Part shown: positions 18,253 through 26,419 of the stretch, piece by piece
How the letters are laid out: every line of letters begins with the position of its first letter
How positions within the stretch are numbered: the first letter of the stretch is position 1
Assembly (NCBI RefSeq): GCF_003284895.1
Contig: NZ_QMDV01000004.1
Coordinates: forward strand, 64,501-128,500
DNA from: Pontibacter arcticus
GTDB lineage: Bacteria; Bacteroidota; Bacteroidia; Cytophagales; Hymenobacteraceae
Direction of reading: 5' to 3'
Length of the DNA stretch: 64,000 nucleotides
The notes under the pieces: model-generated
What the model was told of the DNA's origin: nothing
The model's input: only the letters and a program-made list of their open reading frames with translations
The model's database searches: none
Translations under genes and position numbers: made by a program

Positions 18253-18837
18253 TTAGTTGTTGTTATTCTTTAATCCGTTTAAAAGCATCGCCGATAGGTT
18301 TTCAGCGATCTGGACCGGAGTCATTTTGCCGGCTGGGTTGTACCAGGTGTGGATCCAGTTAAGGCCTGAGAAAATGGTCAGGACTGCAAACTTTTCGTCA
18401 GGAACGGTAAACTCGCCGTTGGCTATGCCTTCCTTTATTATACTTCTGAAACGCGCTTCGTACTGGTCGCGCAGCAAAAGATAATCCGCTAAGAAAGGCT
18501 CGCTCAGGTGGCGCCACTCATGCAGGAAAACCGCAGAAGCAGCTGTATTGCTTGTTAAAACCAACACATGGGCTACAATGGCATTCTTTAGTTTTTCGGT
18601 AGCTGAGCTGGGAGCAGATTCGGCTTTGGCTAATGCTTCAAAAAACTCATTTGCCATCCGGAAACATACGCGCTGCAGTATTTCTTCTTTCGATTTGATG
18701 TGAGAATAAATGCTGGCAGCCTCTATGCCTAAAGCCGTAGCCAAATCGCGCATAGAAGTAGCCGAAAACCCTTTTGATTTAAAAAGGGCAGTAGCGGTTT
18801 GTTCTATTTGTTCTTTTCTGCTCAGGGTTAGTTGCAT
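18253..18837 (-). CDS. TetR-family repressor, PaaR-like
   Basis: The 194-residue protein has a TetR N-terminal helix-turn-helix (TSMRDLATALGIEAASIYSHIKSKEEIL split as TSMRDLATALGI, ASIYSHIKSKEEIL) and a helical ligand domain. Its own promoter carries CTAACGTTCGTTAG (18862-18875), which fits the CNAACGNNCGTTNG operator described for the Thermus phenylacetyl-CoA sensor PaaR. It lies directly upstream of paaABCD and divergent from an enoyl-CoA hydratase. I infer that it represses the paa genes and is released by phenylacetyl-CoA; a general acyl-CoA sensor is the alternative. Confidence 0.85.
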   Translation of the reverse strand: MQLTLSRKEQIEQTATALFKSKGFSATSMRDLATALGIEAASIYSHIKSKEEILQRVCFRMANEFFEALAKAESAPSSATEKLKNAIVAHVLVLTSNTAASAVFLHEWRHLSEPFLADYLLLRDQYEARFRSIIKEGIANGEFTVPDEKFAVLTIFSGLNWIHTWYNPAGKMTPVQIAENLSAMLLNGLKNNNN

Positions 18838-18847
18838 AGTTATTCAA

Positions 18848-18879
18848 CAAATATATACAACCTAACGTTCGTTAGCAAA
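18848..18879 (-). promoter_or_regulatory. tetR promoter with PaaR-type operator
   Basis: On the minus strand TTTG (18879-18876), 20 bases, then TATATTTG (18855-18848) match the Bacteroidota promoter. The spacer holds the inverted repeat CTAACG-AA-CGTTAG (18862-18875), so a bound dimer would cover the space between the two promoter boxes and block the gene's own expression. Confidence 0.72.
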
Positions 18880-18927
18880 TTAAGTTTGTTATAAATACAG
18901 CTGCAGTTCCTTATTTTTGTAAAGCGC

Positions 18928-18961
18928 TGCCGGCAGAGTTGCGTATATTTGAATGCCGGCA
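18928..18961 (+). promoter_or_regulatory. enoyl-CoA hydratase promoter region with repeated TGCCGGCA
   Basis: TATATTTG (18944-18951) is a perfect -7 box; a possible TTG at 18917-18919 is 24 bases upstream, slightly too far. Two copies of the 8-base palindrome TGCCGGCA, at 18928-18935 and 18954-18961, bracket the box with 26-base spacing, as an operator pair might. Confidence 0.45.
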
Positions 18962-19002
18962 CTTCCGGTAAAATCCATACTTTAGAAAGATCCCCACATA
19001 AA

Positions 19003-19803
19003 ATGAACAGCATAACTGAAAACGAAACAATGGAATTTGTGCATTATGAACTGAAAGACCGGGTAGGCTATATTACGCTGGCCCGCTCAGAAAAAAGGAA
19101 TGCACTTAATTATGAAGTGGTAGCCGAACTGAAACGTGCCTTTGCCAATGCAGAAGACGATGAAGCTTGTAAGGTAATTGTGTTGCGTGCTGAAGGGAAC
19201 GTGTTTTGCGCCGGTGCCGATCTGGAATACATTCAGCAACTTCAGAACAACGATTACCAGGATAACCTGGCCGACTCAACCCACCTGATGCAGCTTTTCC
19301 ACTTGATTTATACTTTAAAAAAGGTGGTGATCGGGCAGATACACGGGCATGCCATTGCAGGCGGATGCGGTCTGGCTGCCATCTGCGATTTTGGCTTTAC
19401 CGTACCGGAAGCAAAGTTTGGTTATACCGAAGTAAAGATCGGATTTATACCTGCTATCGTAAAAGTGTTTTTGCTACGCAAAATAGGAGAGGCACGCGCC
19501 AAACAATTACTTCTGACCGGTGACTTGATCTCGGCTTCAGAAGCAGAGCGATTTGGGTTGGTAAATTATGTTGTGCCTGCAGCCGAGTTGGAAGCGCGTG
19601 TATTTGAATTTGCCAGTAAGCTTTGCACCCAGAATTCGCGCCAATCCATGGAAGTTACCAAAGAGATGATCGGCCGCGTGCAGGAAATGACTTTGGATGA
19701 AGGCCTGCGCTACGCAGCCGAAATGAACGCCGTAGCCCGTGGCAGCGAAGATTGCCAACGCGGAATAGCTGCCTTCCTGAACAAAGAAACGCTTATTTGG
19801 TAA
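19003..19803 (+). CDS. enoyl-CoA hydratase/isomerase family protein
   Basis: The 266-residue crotonase-fold protein has the oxyanion-hole and CoA motifs RSEKRNALNYEVV, FCAGADLEYI and GHAIAGGCGLAAICDFGF, and the catalytic-loop region EVKIGFIPAIV. The family hydrates or isomerises enoyl-CoA thioesters. Being divergent from the PaaR-like gene and close to paaABCD, it may act in phenylacetate or branched-chain acid breakdown; substrate cannot be told from sequence. Starts at 19003 or 19030 (MEFVHYELKD) are both plausible; an upstream TTG frame overlaps the promoter box and is unlikely. Confidence 0.88.
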   Translation: MNSITENETMEFVHYELKDRVGYITLARSEKRNALNYEVVAELKRAFANAEDDEACKVIVLRAEGNVFCAGADLEYIQQLQNNDYQDNLADSTHLMQLFHLIYTLKKVVIGQIHGHAIAGGCGLAAICDFGFTVPEAKFGYTEVKIGFIPAIVKVFLLRKIGEARAKQLLLTGDLISASEAERFGLVNYVVPAAELEARVFEFASKLCTQNSRQSMEVTKEMIGRVQEMTLDEGLRYAAEMNAVARGSEDCQRGIAAFLNKETLIW

Positions 19804-19853
19804 TCAGGTCAACAATTATCTAAACCATTTGCTAACCTAGTTGTTGAGTTGTC

Positions 19854-20339
19854 ATGATAGCAGGCATCGGTATAATGCTCTTAACTTTTGTAGTGATGGA
19901 AGTGGTTGCCTGGGCCATGCATAAGTATGTGCTGCATGGTTTTTTATGGTCGCTGCACAAATCCCATCATGTACCGCATAAGCACGCCTTCGAGCGGAAC
20001 GACTTGTTCTTTGCCTTTTATGGAACACTAGCGATGCTATGTTTTATTTTCGGACACGGATCGCTTTGGTTTCTGTTCTGGATAGGTGTGGGTATATCGT
20101 TGTATGGCTTTGCCTACTTTGTGATCCATGATATTTTTATTCACAGGCGCATTAAGCTGTTTAGAAAAACCGCAAACGTGTACCTGAAAGCTCTGAACAT
20201 GGCGCATAAAGTACATCATAAAACACAGGGCAAAGAGGGCTCTCAATCTTTTGGAATGCTTTGGGTGGCTCCCAAATATTTCAGGCTGGCAAATCAATCC
20301 GTACAAAAAAGAAATAAGCGTGGCTCAGTACACCATTAA
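19854..20339 (+). CDS. crtZ: beta-carotene hydroxylase
   Basis: The 161-residue membrane protein belongs to the fatty-acid-hydroxylase superfamily. Its four histidine clusters, HKYVLHG, HKSHH, HDIFIHRR and HKVHH, hold the di-iron centre and match CrtZ. It adds hydroxyl groups to the 3 and 3' positions of beta-ionone rings. The gene follows the hydratase by 50 bases, and its last 20 bases overlap the start of the regulator gene, coupling the two. It is separated from crtI, crtB and crtW by the regulatory genes. Confidence 0.93.
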   Translation: MIAGIGIMLLTFVVMEVVAWAMHKYVLHGFLWSLHKSHHVPHKHAFERNDLFFAFYGTLAMLCFIFGHGSLWFLFWIGVGISLYGFAYFVIHDIFIHRRIKLFRKTANVYLKALNMAHKVHHKTQGKEGSQSFGMLWVAPKYFRLANQSVQKRNKRGSVHH

Positions 20340-21210
20340 AGAACTCGAACATTTATCAGGCATAAAGGCGCATACCATCCGCATCTGGGAGCAGCGCTAC
20401 CATATACTTTGTCCGCAACGTACGGATACGAATATCCGCTATTATTCTGATGCCGACCTTAAAAATCTGCTCAATATCTCCTTGCTCAATGAGCGTGGCT
20501 ATAAAATCTCCAAGATTGCGCAGATGGCCCCAGACCAGATTCTGGAAGAAGTAAAGTTACTCTGCGAAACCGCCTGCCGGGGCACACAATACATCAATGC
20601 TCTGGTTAGCGCGACAGTGGATATGAACGAGGAGAAGTTTCAGCAGACCTTGAATAATGCGGTGGCTAAATGGGGTTTTATGGCTACTATGCTCGATGTG
20701 ATTTACCCGTTTCTGAATAAGATTGGTATCCTTTGGCAAACCGGAAACATAACGCCTGCACACGAGCATTTTATCAGTAACCTGATCCGCCAGAAATTAA
20801 TTGTTGCCATTGATGCGGAAGGTGTACATTATACACCGGACTCGCCAACCTATATTTTATACTTGCCCGAAGGCGAACTACACGAACTGGCACTTCTGTA
20901 TATGTACTATATACTTAAAGTAAACAGCCAGCATGTTATTTACCTGGGCCAGAACCTGCCTTTTAAAGACCTGGAGCGCACGTATGCCCAGTTTAAAGTT
21001 GATTATATCTGTACTGTTTTAACAACTGCGCCTGAGCGTTGCAACCTGCAGGCTTATATCAATAAATTATCCGAGCGGTTTACCGACTGCCAGATCTATG
21101 TGTATGGCCTGCAGGTACAAAACGACTGCCTCTTCTTTCCTGAAAATGTTTCCGGCTTCAAATCCATGCCTGAATTTATCGCCTTGTTTAATAAGGTTTC
21201 CAAATCTTAA
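20320..21210 (+). CDS. MerR-family B12-binding light regulator, CarH-like
   Basis: From GTG at 20320 the protein has 296 residues: MerR helix-turn-helix (about 4-70, TIKELEHLSGIKAHTIRIWE), a helical B12-binding subdomain (about 85-165) and a Rossmann-type cobalamin domain (about 175-290). The adenosylcobalamin photosensor signature W-x9-EH of CarH is present as Trp139, Glu149, His150 (ILWQTGNITPAHEH). The lower ligand His188 sits in GELHELA, an E-x-H motif. The residue after Trp139 is Gln, where Thermus CarH has His132. I infer that it represses carotenoid genes in the dark. An ORF start further upstream lies inside crtZ and lacks support. Confidence 0.87.
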   Translation: MAQYTIKELEHLSGIKAHTIRIWEQRYHILCPQRTDTNIRYYSDADLKNLLNISLLNERGYKISKIAQMAPDQILEEVKLLCETACRGTQYINALVSATVDMNEEKFQQTLNNAVAKWGFMATMLDVIYPFLNKIGILWQTGNITPAHEHFISNLIRQKLIVAIDAEGVHYTPDSPTYILYLPEGELHELALLYMYYILKVNSQHVIYLGQNLPFKDLERTYAQFKVDYICTVLTTAPERCNLQAYINKLSERFTDCQIYVYGLQVQNDCLFFPENVSGFKSMPEFIALFNKVSKS

Positions 21211-21278
21211 GCATTACCATAACTGGTTGATCTGTGAAGTATAAATGGCCTATACTTTACAACTACGGAAAGCTAAAC

Positions 21279-21428
21279 AAACAACCTGTTGTTTAAACAC
21301 TACTATGCTTTCCGGCAGATTTTTGCTGCATTTTATATGCTTTGAAGCGTTATTGGTAGCTTTTGTTTAATATTTTCAAAAAAACATTAAACAAGTCTAG
21401 CTTATTTTGTTTAAGCCGCGTATATTTG
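21279..21428 (+). promoter_or_regulatory. carotenoid sigma-gene promoter with TTGTTTAA array
   Basis: The 249-base spacer before the sigma gene holds four copies of TTGTTTAA: 21289-21296, 21363-21370 and 21407-21414 on plus and 21387-21394 on minus. A palindrome AAACAAC-CT-GTTGTTT occupies 21279-21294. The -7 box TATATTTG (21421-21428) follows the last copy, with the sigma ATG 32 bases later. The array is a candidate operator for the CarH-like protein. Confidence 0.55.
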
Positions 21429-21459
21429 TTTATAGTTTTACTTATAAAGTATAAACAAA

Positions 21460-21975
21460 ATGACAGCAGTAGAATATTCAAACCAGGTTCAGAACATTGC
21501 CCAATCTTTATGGCCTGCCGCCTTTAAACTAACCCGCGACTCAGACGATGCCAAAGATCTGGTGCAGGAAACCATGCTGAAGGCGTTAACCAACCGTACA
21601 AAGTTTAAGGCAGGTACAAACCTGAAGGCCTGGTTGTACACAATTATGCGCAATACGTTTATCAATAACTATAACAAGATAACAAAGCGCAGCAGCCACA
21701 TTGATAGCACCGAGTACCTGCAGTACCTGAACACCGACGAAAATTATATTACGCAAAACAAAGGCACGTCTACTTTCGTCATAAACGATATAAACGAGGC
21801 TATTGCGCATTTAAGCGAAGAACATCGTACGCCGTTTATGCTGTACTACGTTGGTTATAAATACCTTGAAATTGCAGAGAAGCTTAAAATTCCGATTGGC
21901 ACGGTAAAGAACAGAATCCATATTGCCCGTAAGGAGTTAAAGGAAATGTTAAAAGTTTATCAGCAATCCGCCTAA
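21460..21975 (+). CDS. ECF-type RNA polymerase sigma factor
   Basis: The 171-residue protein has sigma region 2 (DSDDAKDLVQETMLKAL, LKAWLYTIMRNTFINNY) and region 4 (EIAEKLKIPIGTVKNRIHIARKEL) and little else, as in ECF sigma factors. No anti-sigma gene is adjacent. In many Bacteroidota a sigma gene of this type lies directly before crtI next to a MerR/B12 gene, which suggests light-dependent control of carotenogenesis. It is preceded by the TTGTTTAA array and followed 29 bases later by crtI, so it is likely co-transcribed with the enzymes. Confidence 0.9.
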   Translation: MTAVEYSNQVQNIAQSLWPAAFKLTRDSDDAKDLVQETMLKALTNRTKFKAGTNLKAWLYTIMRNTFINNYNKITKRSSHIDSTEYLQYLNTDENYITQNKGTSTFVINDINEAIAHLSEEHRTPFMLYYVGYKYLEIAEKLKIPIGTVKNRIHIARKELKEMLKVYQQSA

Positions 21976-22004
21976 TTATTTTCCAGTTTTTCCTACCTTA
22001 AGTC

Positions 22005-23501
22005 ATGAATTCATCAAAAGTAATTGTCATCGGTTCAGGCTTTTCAGGTTTATCAGCTGCTACCAGTCTGGCTCAGCAAGGCTACCAGGTTACGCTGCTG
22101 GAAAAAAACAGTACACCCGGCGGACGCGCCAGGAGTTATATTGCCGAAGGATTTACTTTTGATATGGGCCCAAGCTGGTATTGGATGCCTGATGTCTTCG
22201 AATCATACTTTAACAGGTTTGGCAAAAGTGCCGCTGATTATTATACGTTAGAGCGACTGGACCCATCTTATACGGTCGTTTTTGGTGAAGATGATTTTAT
22301 GGAAGTGCCAGCCATACTTTCGGAACTGAAAGCGAAGTTTGAAGAACTGGAGCCGGGAAGCGCCGCACAATTAAATAAATTTCTGGCGCAGGCAGCGTAT
22401 AAGTATGAAGTAGGTATTAACCAGCTTGTTTATAAGCCAGGCCTTTCGGTAACAGAGTTTATGAGCCCGCGTTTGCTTTTGGATGTACTGCGATTAGATG
22501 TTTTTCAGTCGTTTCACAAGCACATCCGCAAGTTCTTTAAGCACGAGAAGATCATCAAATTAATGGAGTTTCCTATACTTTTCCTGGGAGCTCTGCCTGA
22601 AAATACGCCTGCCCTTTACAGTTTAATGAATTATGCCGATATAAGTTTGGGTACCTGGTACCCAAAGGGCGGCATGTACAAAATTGTGGAAGGTATGGTG
22701 CAGCTGGCCCAGGAAAAAGGGGTGGAAATCTACTATAACCAAGACGTACAAAGTATAAAAGTTGAAAACGGGCGTGCCACACAGGTTATAACTGAAACAG
22801 GCATTTTTGACGCCGATATAGTAGTAGCCAGTGCCGATTACCAGCATGTAGAGCAGCAGTTGTTAAAACCTGCGGATAGGGTATACGATAAAGCTTACTG
22901 GGACTCCAGGGTAATGGCGCCTTCTTCCCTGATATTTTACCTGGGCGTAAATCAGAAACTTCAGAATTTACAGCACCATAATCTGTTTTTTGACGAGGAT
23001 TTTAAGCCCCATGCCCACGAAATATACACAGACCCCAAGTGGCCTGCCAAACCTCTTTTTTACGTTTGCGCGCCATCTGTAACAGATGCTACGGTAGCAC
23101 CCGAAGGCTGCGAAAACCTGTTTATACTTATACCGGTGGCACCAGATTTGAAAGATGATCCCGAAACCCGTGAAAAGTACTTTAACCTTGTTATGGACCG
23201 CCTGGAGCGCCTAACCAAGCAGGAGATCAGAAGCAAGATAATTTATAACCGCAGCTATGCCCACCAGGACTTTATAGCTGATTATAATGCCTTTAAAGGC
23301 AATGCTTATGGCTTGGCAAATACGCTGATGCAGACGGCTTTGCTGAAGCCCAGCTTAAAAAGCAAAAAGGTAAACAATCTGTTTTATACCGGCCAGTTAA
23401 CTGTTCCGGGGCCAGGCGTGCCGCCATCGCTTATCTCGGGGCAGGTAGTGGCAGCCGAAATAGCAAAAGAGTTTGCTGTAACTGCAACAGTAAAAATATA
23501 A
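22005..23501 (+). CDS. crtI: phytoene desaturase
   Basis: The 498-residue flavoprotein begins with an FAD-binding fold, VIVIGSGFSGLSAATSLAQ, then LLEKNSTPGGRARSY, and ends with the carotenoid desaturase signature NLFYTGQLTVPGPGVPPSLISG. It converts phytoene to lycopene at the membrane. Length and motifs are normal. It is the first enzyme gene after the sigma factor and lies 21 bases before crtB. Related desaturases acting on C30 or keto substrates look alike, but the adjacent crtB and cyclase support the C40 role. Confidence 0.95.
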   Translation: MNSSKVIVIGSGFSGLSAATSLAQQGYQVTLLEKNSTPGGRARSYIAEGFTFDMGPSWYWMPDVFESYFNRFGKSAADYYTLERLDPSYTVVFGEDDFMEVPAILSELKAKFEELEPGSAAQLNKFLAQAAYKYEVGINQLVYKPGLSVTEFMSPRLLLDVLRLDVFQSFHKHIRKFFKHEKIIKLMEFPILFLGALPENTPALYSLMNYADISLGTWYPKGGMYKIVEGMVQLAQEKGVEIYYNQDVQSIKVENGRATQVITETGIFDADIVVASADYQHVEQQLLKPADRVYDKAYWDSRVMAPSSLIFYLGVNQKLQNLQHHNLFFDEDFKPHAHEIYTDPKWPAKPLFYVCAPSVTDATVAPEGCENLFILIPVAPDLKDDPETREKYFNLVMDRLERLTKQEIRSKIIYNRSYAHQDFIADYNAFKGNAYGLANTLMQTALLKPSLKSKKVNNLFYTGQLTVPGPGVPPSLISGQVVAAEIAKEFAVTATVKI

Positions 23502-23522
23502 GCACCTCAACTATGAAAATGA

Positions 23523-24356
23523 ATGGAGTTATTTAAAGAAACCTGCCTTAAATGCAGCAAAGTTATTACCCAGGCTTACAGTTCATCGTTTACGCTGGGA
23601 ATTAAAACGCTGGATAAAAAGCTGCACCTGCCAATTTACGGCATTTATGGTTTCGTGCGGTTTGCAGACGAAATTGTAGATACTTTTCATGATTTCGACA
23701 AAAGAAAGCTCCTTTCAGATTTTAAAAAGCAAACTTACGAAGCCATTGAGCAAGGCATTAGCCTGAACCCGGTCTTGCATGCTTTCCAGAGTGTGGTAAA
23801 CGAATACAAAATTGACCTGGAGTATATCGAGGCCTTCCTGAAAAGTATGGAAATGGACCTGGAAGACCATTTGTACGACCGTTCGCTTTACAAAGAATAT
23901 ATTTATGGCTCGGCAGAAGTAGTTGGCCTGATGTGCCTGAAGGTTTTTTGTGAAGGCGATGAGGCCATGTTCGAGAAGCTGAAAAAACCAGCCTGTAGCT
24001 TGGGTGCCGCTTTCCAGAAAGTAAATTTCCTGCGGGATATGCGCAGCGATTATCAGGACCGGGGCCGCGTATACTTTCCGAAAGTAGAGTACAGCAACTT
24101 CAGCAATAATTGCAAAGCAGAGATCGAAGCAGATATACTGCAGGATTTTAACGACGCCTATGCAGGCATTATGCAGTTACCGCGTACGGCGCGCATGGGA
24201 GTTTACCTGGCGTATGTATACTATCGCAAACTTTTCCGTAAAATTCAGTATCTTCCGGCAACACGCATTTTAGAGGAACGCGTGCGGGTACCTGATAACA
24301 CCAAGCTGGCACTGTTATTGGGTTCATACCTGAAATACAGACTTAATGTAATATGA
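23523..24356 (+). CDS. crtB: phytoene synthase
   Basis: The 277-residue protein joins two geranylgeranyl diphosphates to phytoene. Two acidic metal-binding motifs are visible, RFADEIVDTFHD near residue 45 and NFLRDMRSDYQDRGRVYFP near 170, together with the typical YCYRVAG-like region replaced by YGSAEVVGLMCLKVF. It is slightly short for the family, as usual in this phylum. Its TGA overlaps the ATG of the next gene by four bases. Confidence 0.95.
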   Translation: MELFKETCLKCSKVITQAYSSSFTLGIKTLDKKLHLPIYGIYGFVRFADEIVDTFHDFDKRKLLSDFKKQTYEAIEQGISLNPVLHAFQSVVNEYKIDLEYIEAFLKSMEMDLEDHLYDRSLYKEYIYGSAEVVGLMCLKVFCEGDEAMFEKLKKPACSLGAAFQKVNFLRDMRSDYQDRGRVYFPKVEYSNFSNNCKAEIEADILQDFNDAYAGIMQLPRTARMGVYLAYVYYRKLFRKIQYLPATRILEERVRVPDNTKLALLLGSYLKYRLNVI

Positions 24357-24889
24357 TACGTCCGATACTGCTTTTTATACTTTTATTTACCGCCTTTACT
24401 ACCGCTTACGCTCAGAAAGAATATACTTATAAAGTGGAAGACCTGCGGCCGAGATACCTGGAAGCCTCTGAGAATGCCGCAGAAGCAACAAAGTTTAACA
24501 AGCAGATGAAGCGTTACGAAGGTAACAACCCGCTCATAATTGCCTACAAAGGAGCCTCAGAAGCCGTTATGGCAAAACACGTCTGGAACCCTTACAGTAA
24601 GTTAAAACAGCTGAAAAGTGCCGCTTCATTTTTTGAGCAGGCCATCGAGCTGAACCCTAAAAATGCGGAGATACGTTTTCTCAGGTTTACTGTAGAGCAT
24701 TATGTGCCGCGCTATTTAAAGATGAGCGAGAACATCGAAGCTGATAAAAAGATCATTCTTAACAGTCTTAAAAATCATCCATCGTCTGGTATGCCCAACG
24801 ATCTTGCCCGCACCATCCGCGATTTTATGCTGTCGAAAGACCATAGCACCGAAGAAGAAAAGAAGGTTTTAAAATCTATCCCGCTGTAA
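24353..24889 (+). CDS. carotenoid-cluster periplasmic protein of unknown function
   Basis: I do not recognise a named family. The 178-residue product has a clear signal peptide (cut near AYAQ) and is then helical and charged, with one TPR-like helix pair at about residues 85-115 (AASFFEQAIELNPKNAEIRFLRF). It overlaps crtB by four bases and ends directly against the cyclase ATG, so it must be translated together with the carotenoid enzymes. A periplasmic or inner-membrane-surface role in pigment assembly or in a linked process is possible, but no catalytic motif is seen. Confidence 0.8.
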   Translation: MIRPILLFILLFTAFTTAYAQKEYTYKVEDLRPRYLEASENAAEATKFNKQMKRYEGNNPLIIAYKGASEAVMAKHVWNPYSKLKQLKSAASFFEQAIELNPKNAEIRFLRFTVEHYVPRYLKMSENIEADKKIILNSLKNHPSSGMPNDLARTIRDFMLSKDHSTEEEKKVLKSIPL

Positions 24890-25588
24890 ATGTACATCTA
24901 CCTTTACCTCAATATATTCACGATCTTATTTCCGCTGCTTCTTTCGTTTGATAAGAAAGTAGCCTTCTATAAAAACTGGCCTTGGCTTTTTCCGGCTATA
25001 CTTATCAATGCCATTCTTTTTATAATCTGGGATATACTTTTCACTGATGCAGGGGTCTGGGGTTTTAATGAGGCGTATCTGTGTGGTTTATACTTTTACA
25101 ACCTCCCCATAGAGGAAATTCTGTTCTTTATTACAGTGCCTTACGCCTGTATTTTTATTTACGATGTGCTGATTGCTTATATCGAAAAGGACTTCTTGCA
25201 GCCTTACACAAAAGTAATTGCCATCAGTTTGCTTGTTATACTTATAGTTGTTGCACTACTTAATCTCGATAAGCTTTATACTTCCATTACCTTCGGTTTG
25301 CTGGTGCTGATGTATGGGGTCCATTACTACTACTTTAAAACAAAATTCTTGGGCCGCTTTTACCAGATGTACCTGGTACACCTGATTCCTTTCCTGCTGG
25401 TAAACGGAGTGCTGACGTACCTGCCTATTGTATGGTACAACAATACCTACAACCTGGGTCTGCGCATTATCACCATTCCGATAGAGGATTCGATGTATTC
25501 GATGTTAATGTTATTGTTACCGATTTCTATTTATGAAGGGCTCCGGCAACGGAAATCAGTACCAAAGCAAGTTCCGTTACCCGTTTAA
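24890..25588 (+). CDS. crtYcd: lycopene beta-cyclase, fused CrtYc-CrtYd type
   Basis: The 232-residue protein has about seven membrane segments and two halves, each with the short acidic motif of this cyclase type: NLPIEEILFF (about residue 75) and IPIEDSMYSMLML (about 202). It turns the ends of lycopene into beta-ionone rings. The heterodimeric Actinobacteria enzyme has the halves as separate chains; here they are fused, as in other Bacteroidota. Its ATG abuts the previous stop codon. Confidence 0.9.
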   Translation: MYIYLYLNIFTILFPLLLSFDKKVAFYKNWPWLFPAILINAILFIIWDILFTDAGVWGFNEAYLCGLYFYNLPIEEILFFITVPYACIFIYDVLIAYIEKDFLQPYTKVIAISLLVILIVVALLNLDKLYTSITFGLLVLMYGVHYYYFKTKFLGRFYQMYLVHLIPFLLVNGVLTYLPIVWYNNTYNLGLRIITIPIEDSMYSMLMLLLPISIYEGLRQRKSVPKQVPLPV

Positions 25589-25614
25589 CGATATTTAAAG
25601 TATAAAACAGCAGT

Positions 25615-26307
25615 ATGGCAGCCGTAAAAAAACATACCTACCTGGGTGTTCTGATCGCTTTAATAGTAATCGGTTGCTGGACTGCGCTGCTTGTATACTT
25701 GCTTTATACTTATCAACTGGATTTTAGCTCGCCGCTTACCTACATCTTTTTTCTGCTGCAAACGCATCTGTATACGGGCTTGTTTATAACCGCGCACGAT
25801 GCCATGCACGGCGTTGTTGCTCCAGGTAAACCAACTCTTAACAAAACTATCGGAACGGTTGCGGCTTTTCTGTTTGCCTATAACTGGTATCCGCGCCTGC
25901 TGCCGCGCCACCACCAGCACCATCACTTTGTAGCAACCGATAAAGACCCGGATTACCACGGTGGTAGTTTTGTAGCCTGGTACTTCAGCTTTCTGAAACA
26001 GTACATTACCTGGTGGCAGATTGTGCTGATGGCTATTACGTTTAATGTTCTGAAATTATACTTCCCGCTGGAGAATGTGGTTATGTTTTGGATGGTGCCT
26101 GCCATACTTGCTACGTTTCAGCTTTTCTATTTTGGCACTTACCTCCCGCACAAAGGCGAACACGCCAAAGATAACAAGCACAGATCAGGCACGTTGGCTA
26201 AAAACCATGTATGGGCTTTTGTAAGCTGTTACTTTTTCGGTTACCATTTCGAGCACCACGACAAACCTTACATACCCTGGTGGCAACTTTACAAAACAAA
26301 GTCATAG
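25615..26307 (+). CDS. crtW: beta-carotene ketolase
   Basis: The 230-residue membrane protein has the histidine boxes of the CrtW branch of fatty-acid desaturases: HDAMHG, RHHQHHHF and GYHFEHHDKPYIPWW. The enzyme adds keto groups at C4 of beta-ionone rings, making canthaxanthin or, with CrtZ, astaxanthin. It lies 26 bases after the cyclase gene and is the last gene of the row. Another desaturase of the same fold is possible, but the FEHH...P..PWW tail and context favour CrtW. Confidence 0.87.
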   Translation: MAAVKKHTYLGVLIALIVIGCWTALLVYLLYTYQLDFSSPLTYIFFLLQTHLYTGLFITAHDAMHGVVAPGKPTLNKTIGTVAAFLFAYNWYPRLLPRHHQHHHFVATDKDPDYHGGSFVAWYFSFLKQYITWWQIVLMAITFNVLKLYFPLENVVMFWMVPAILATFQLFYFGTYLPHKGEHAKDNKHRSGTLAKNHVWAFVSCYFFGYHFEHHDKPYIPWWQLYKTKS

Positions 26308-26419
26308 CAATCTGCTTTCTCCCTGAAACAAGGTGTTTTAAAGTATAAAAATGCGTGAGCTCATACCTGGGGCTAAAGTATAAATTGTATTACCATCAAG
26401 ATACTGGAAGTATAGCGAC

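Noticed and set aside
18949..19002. Upstream TTG start for the enoyl-CoA hydratase
   Set aside because: The codon lies within the TATATTTG promoter box; the added residues do not match the family.
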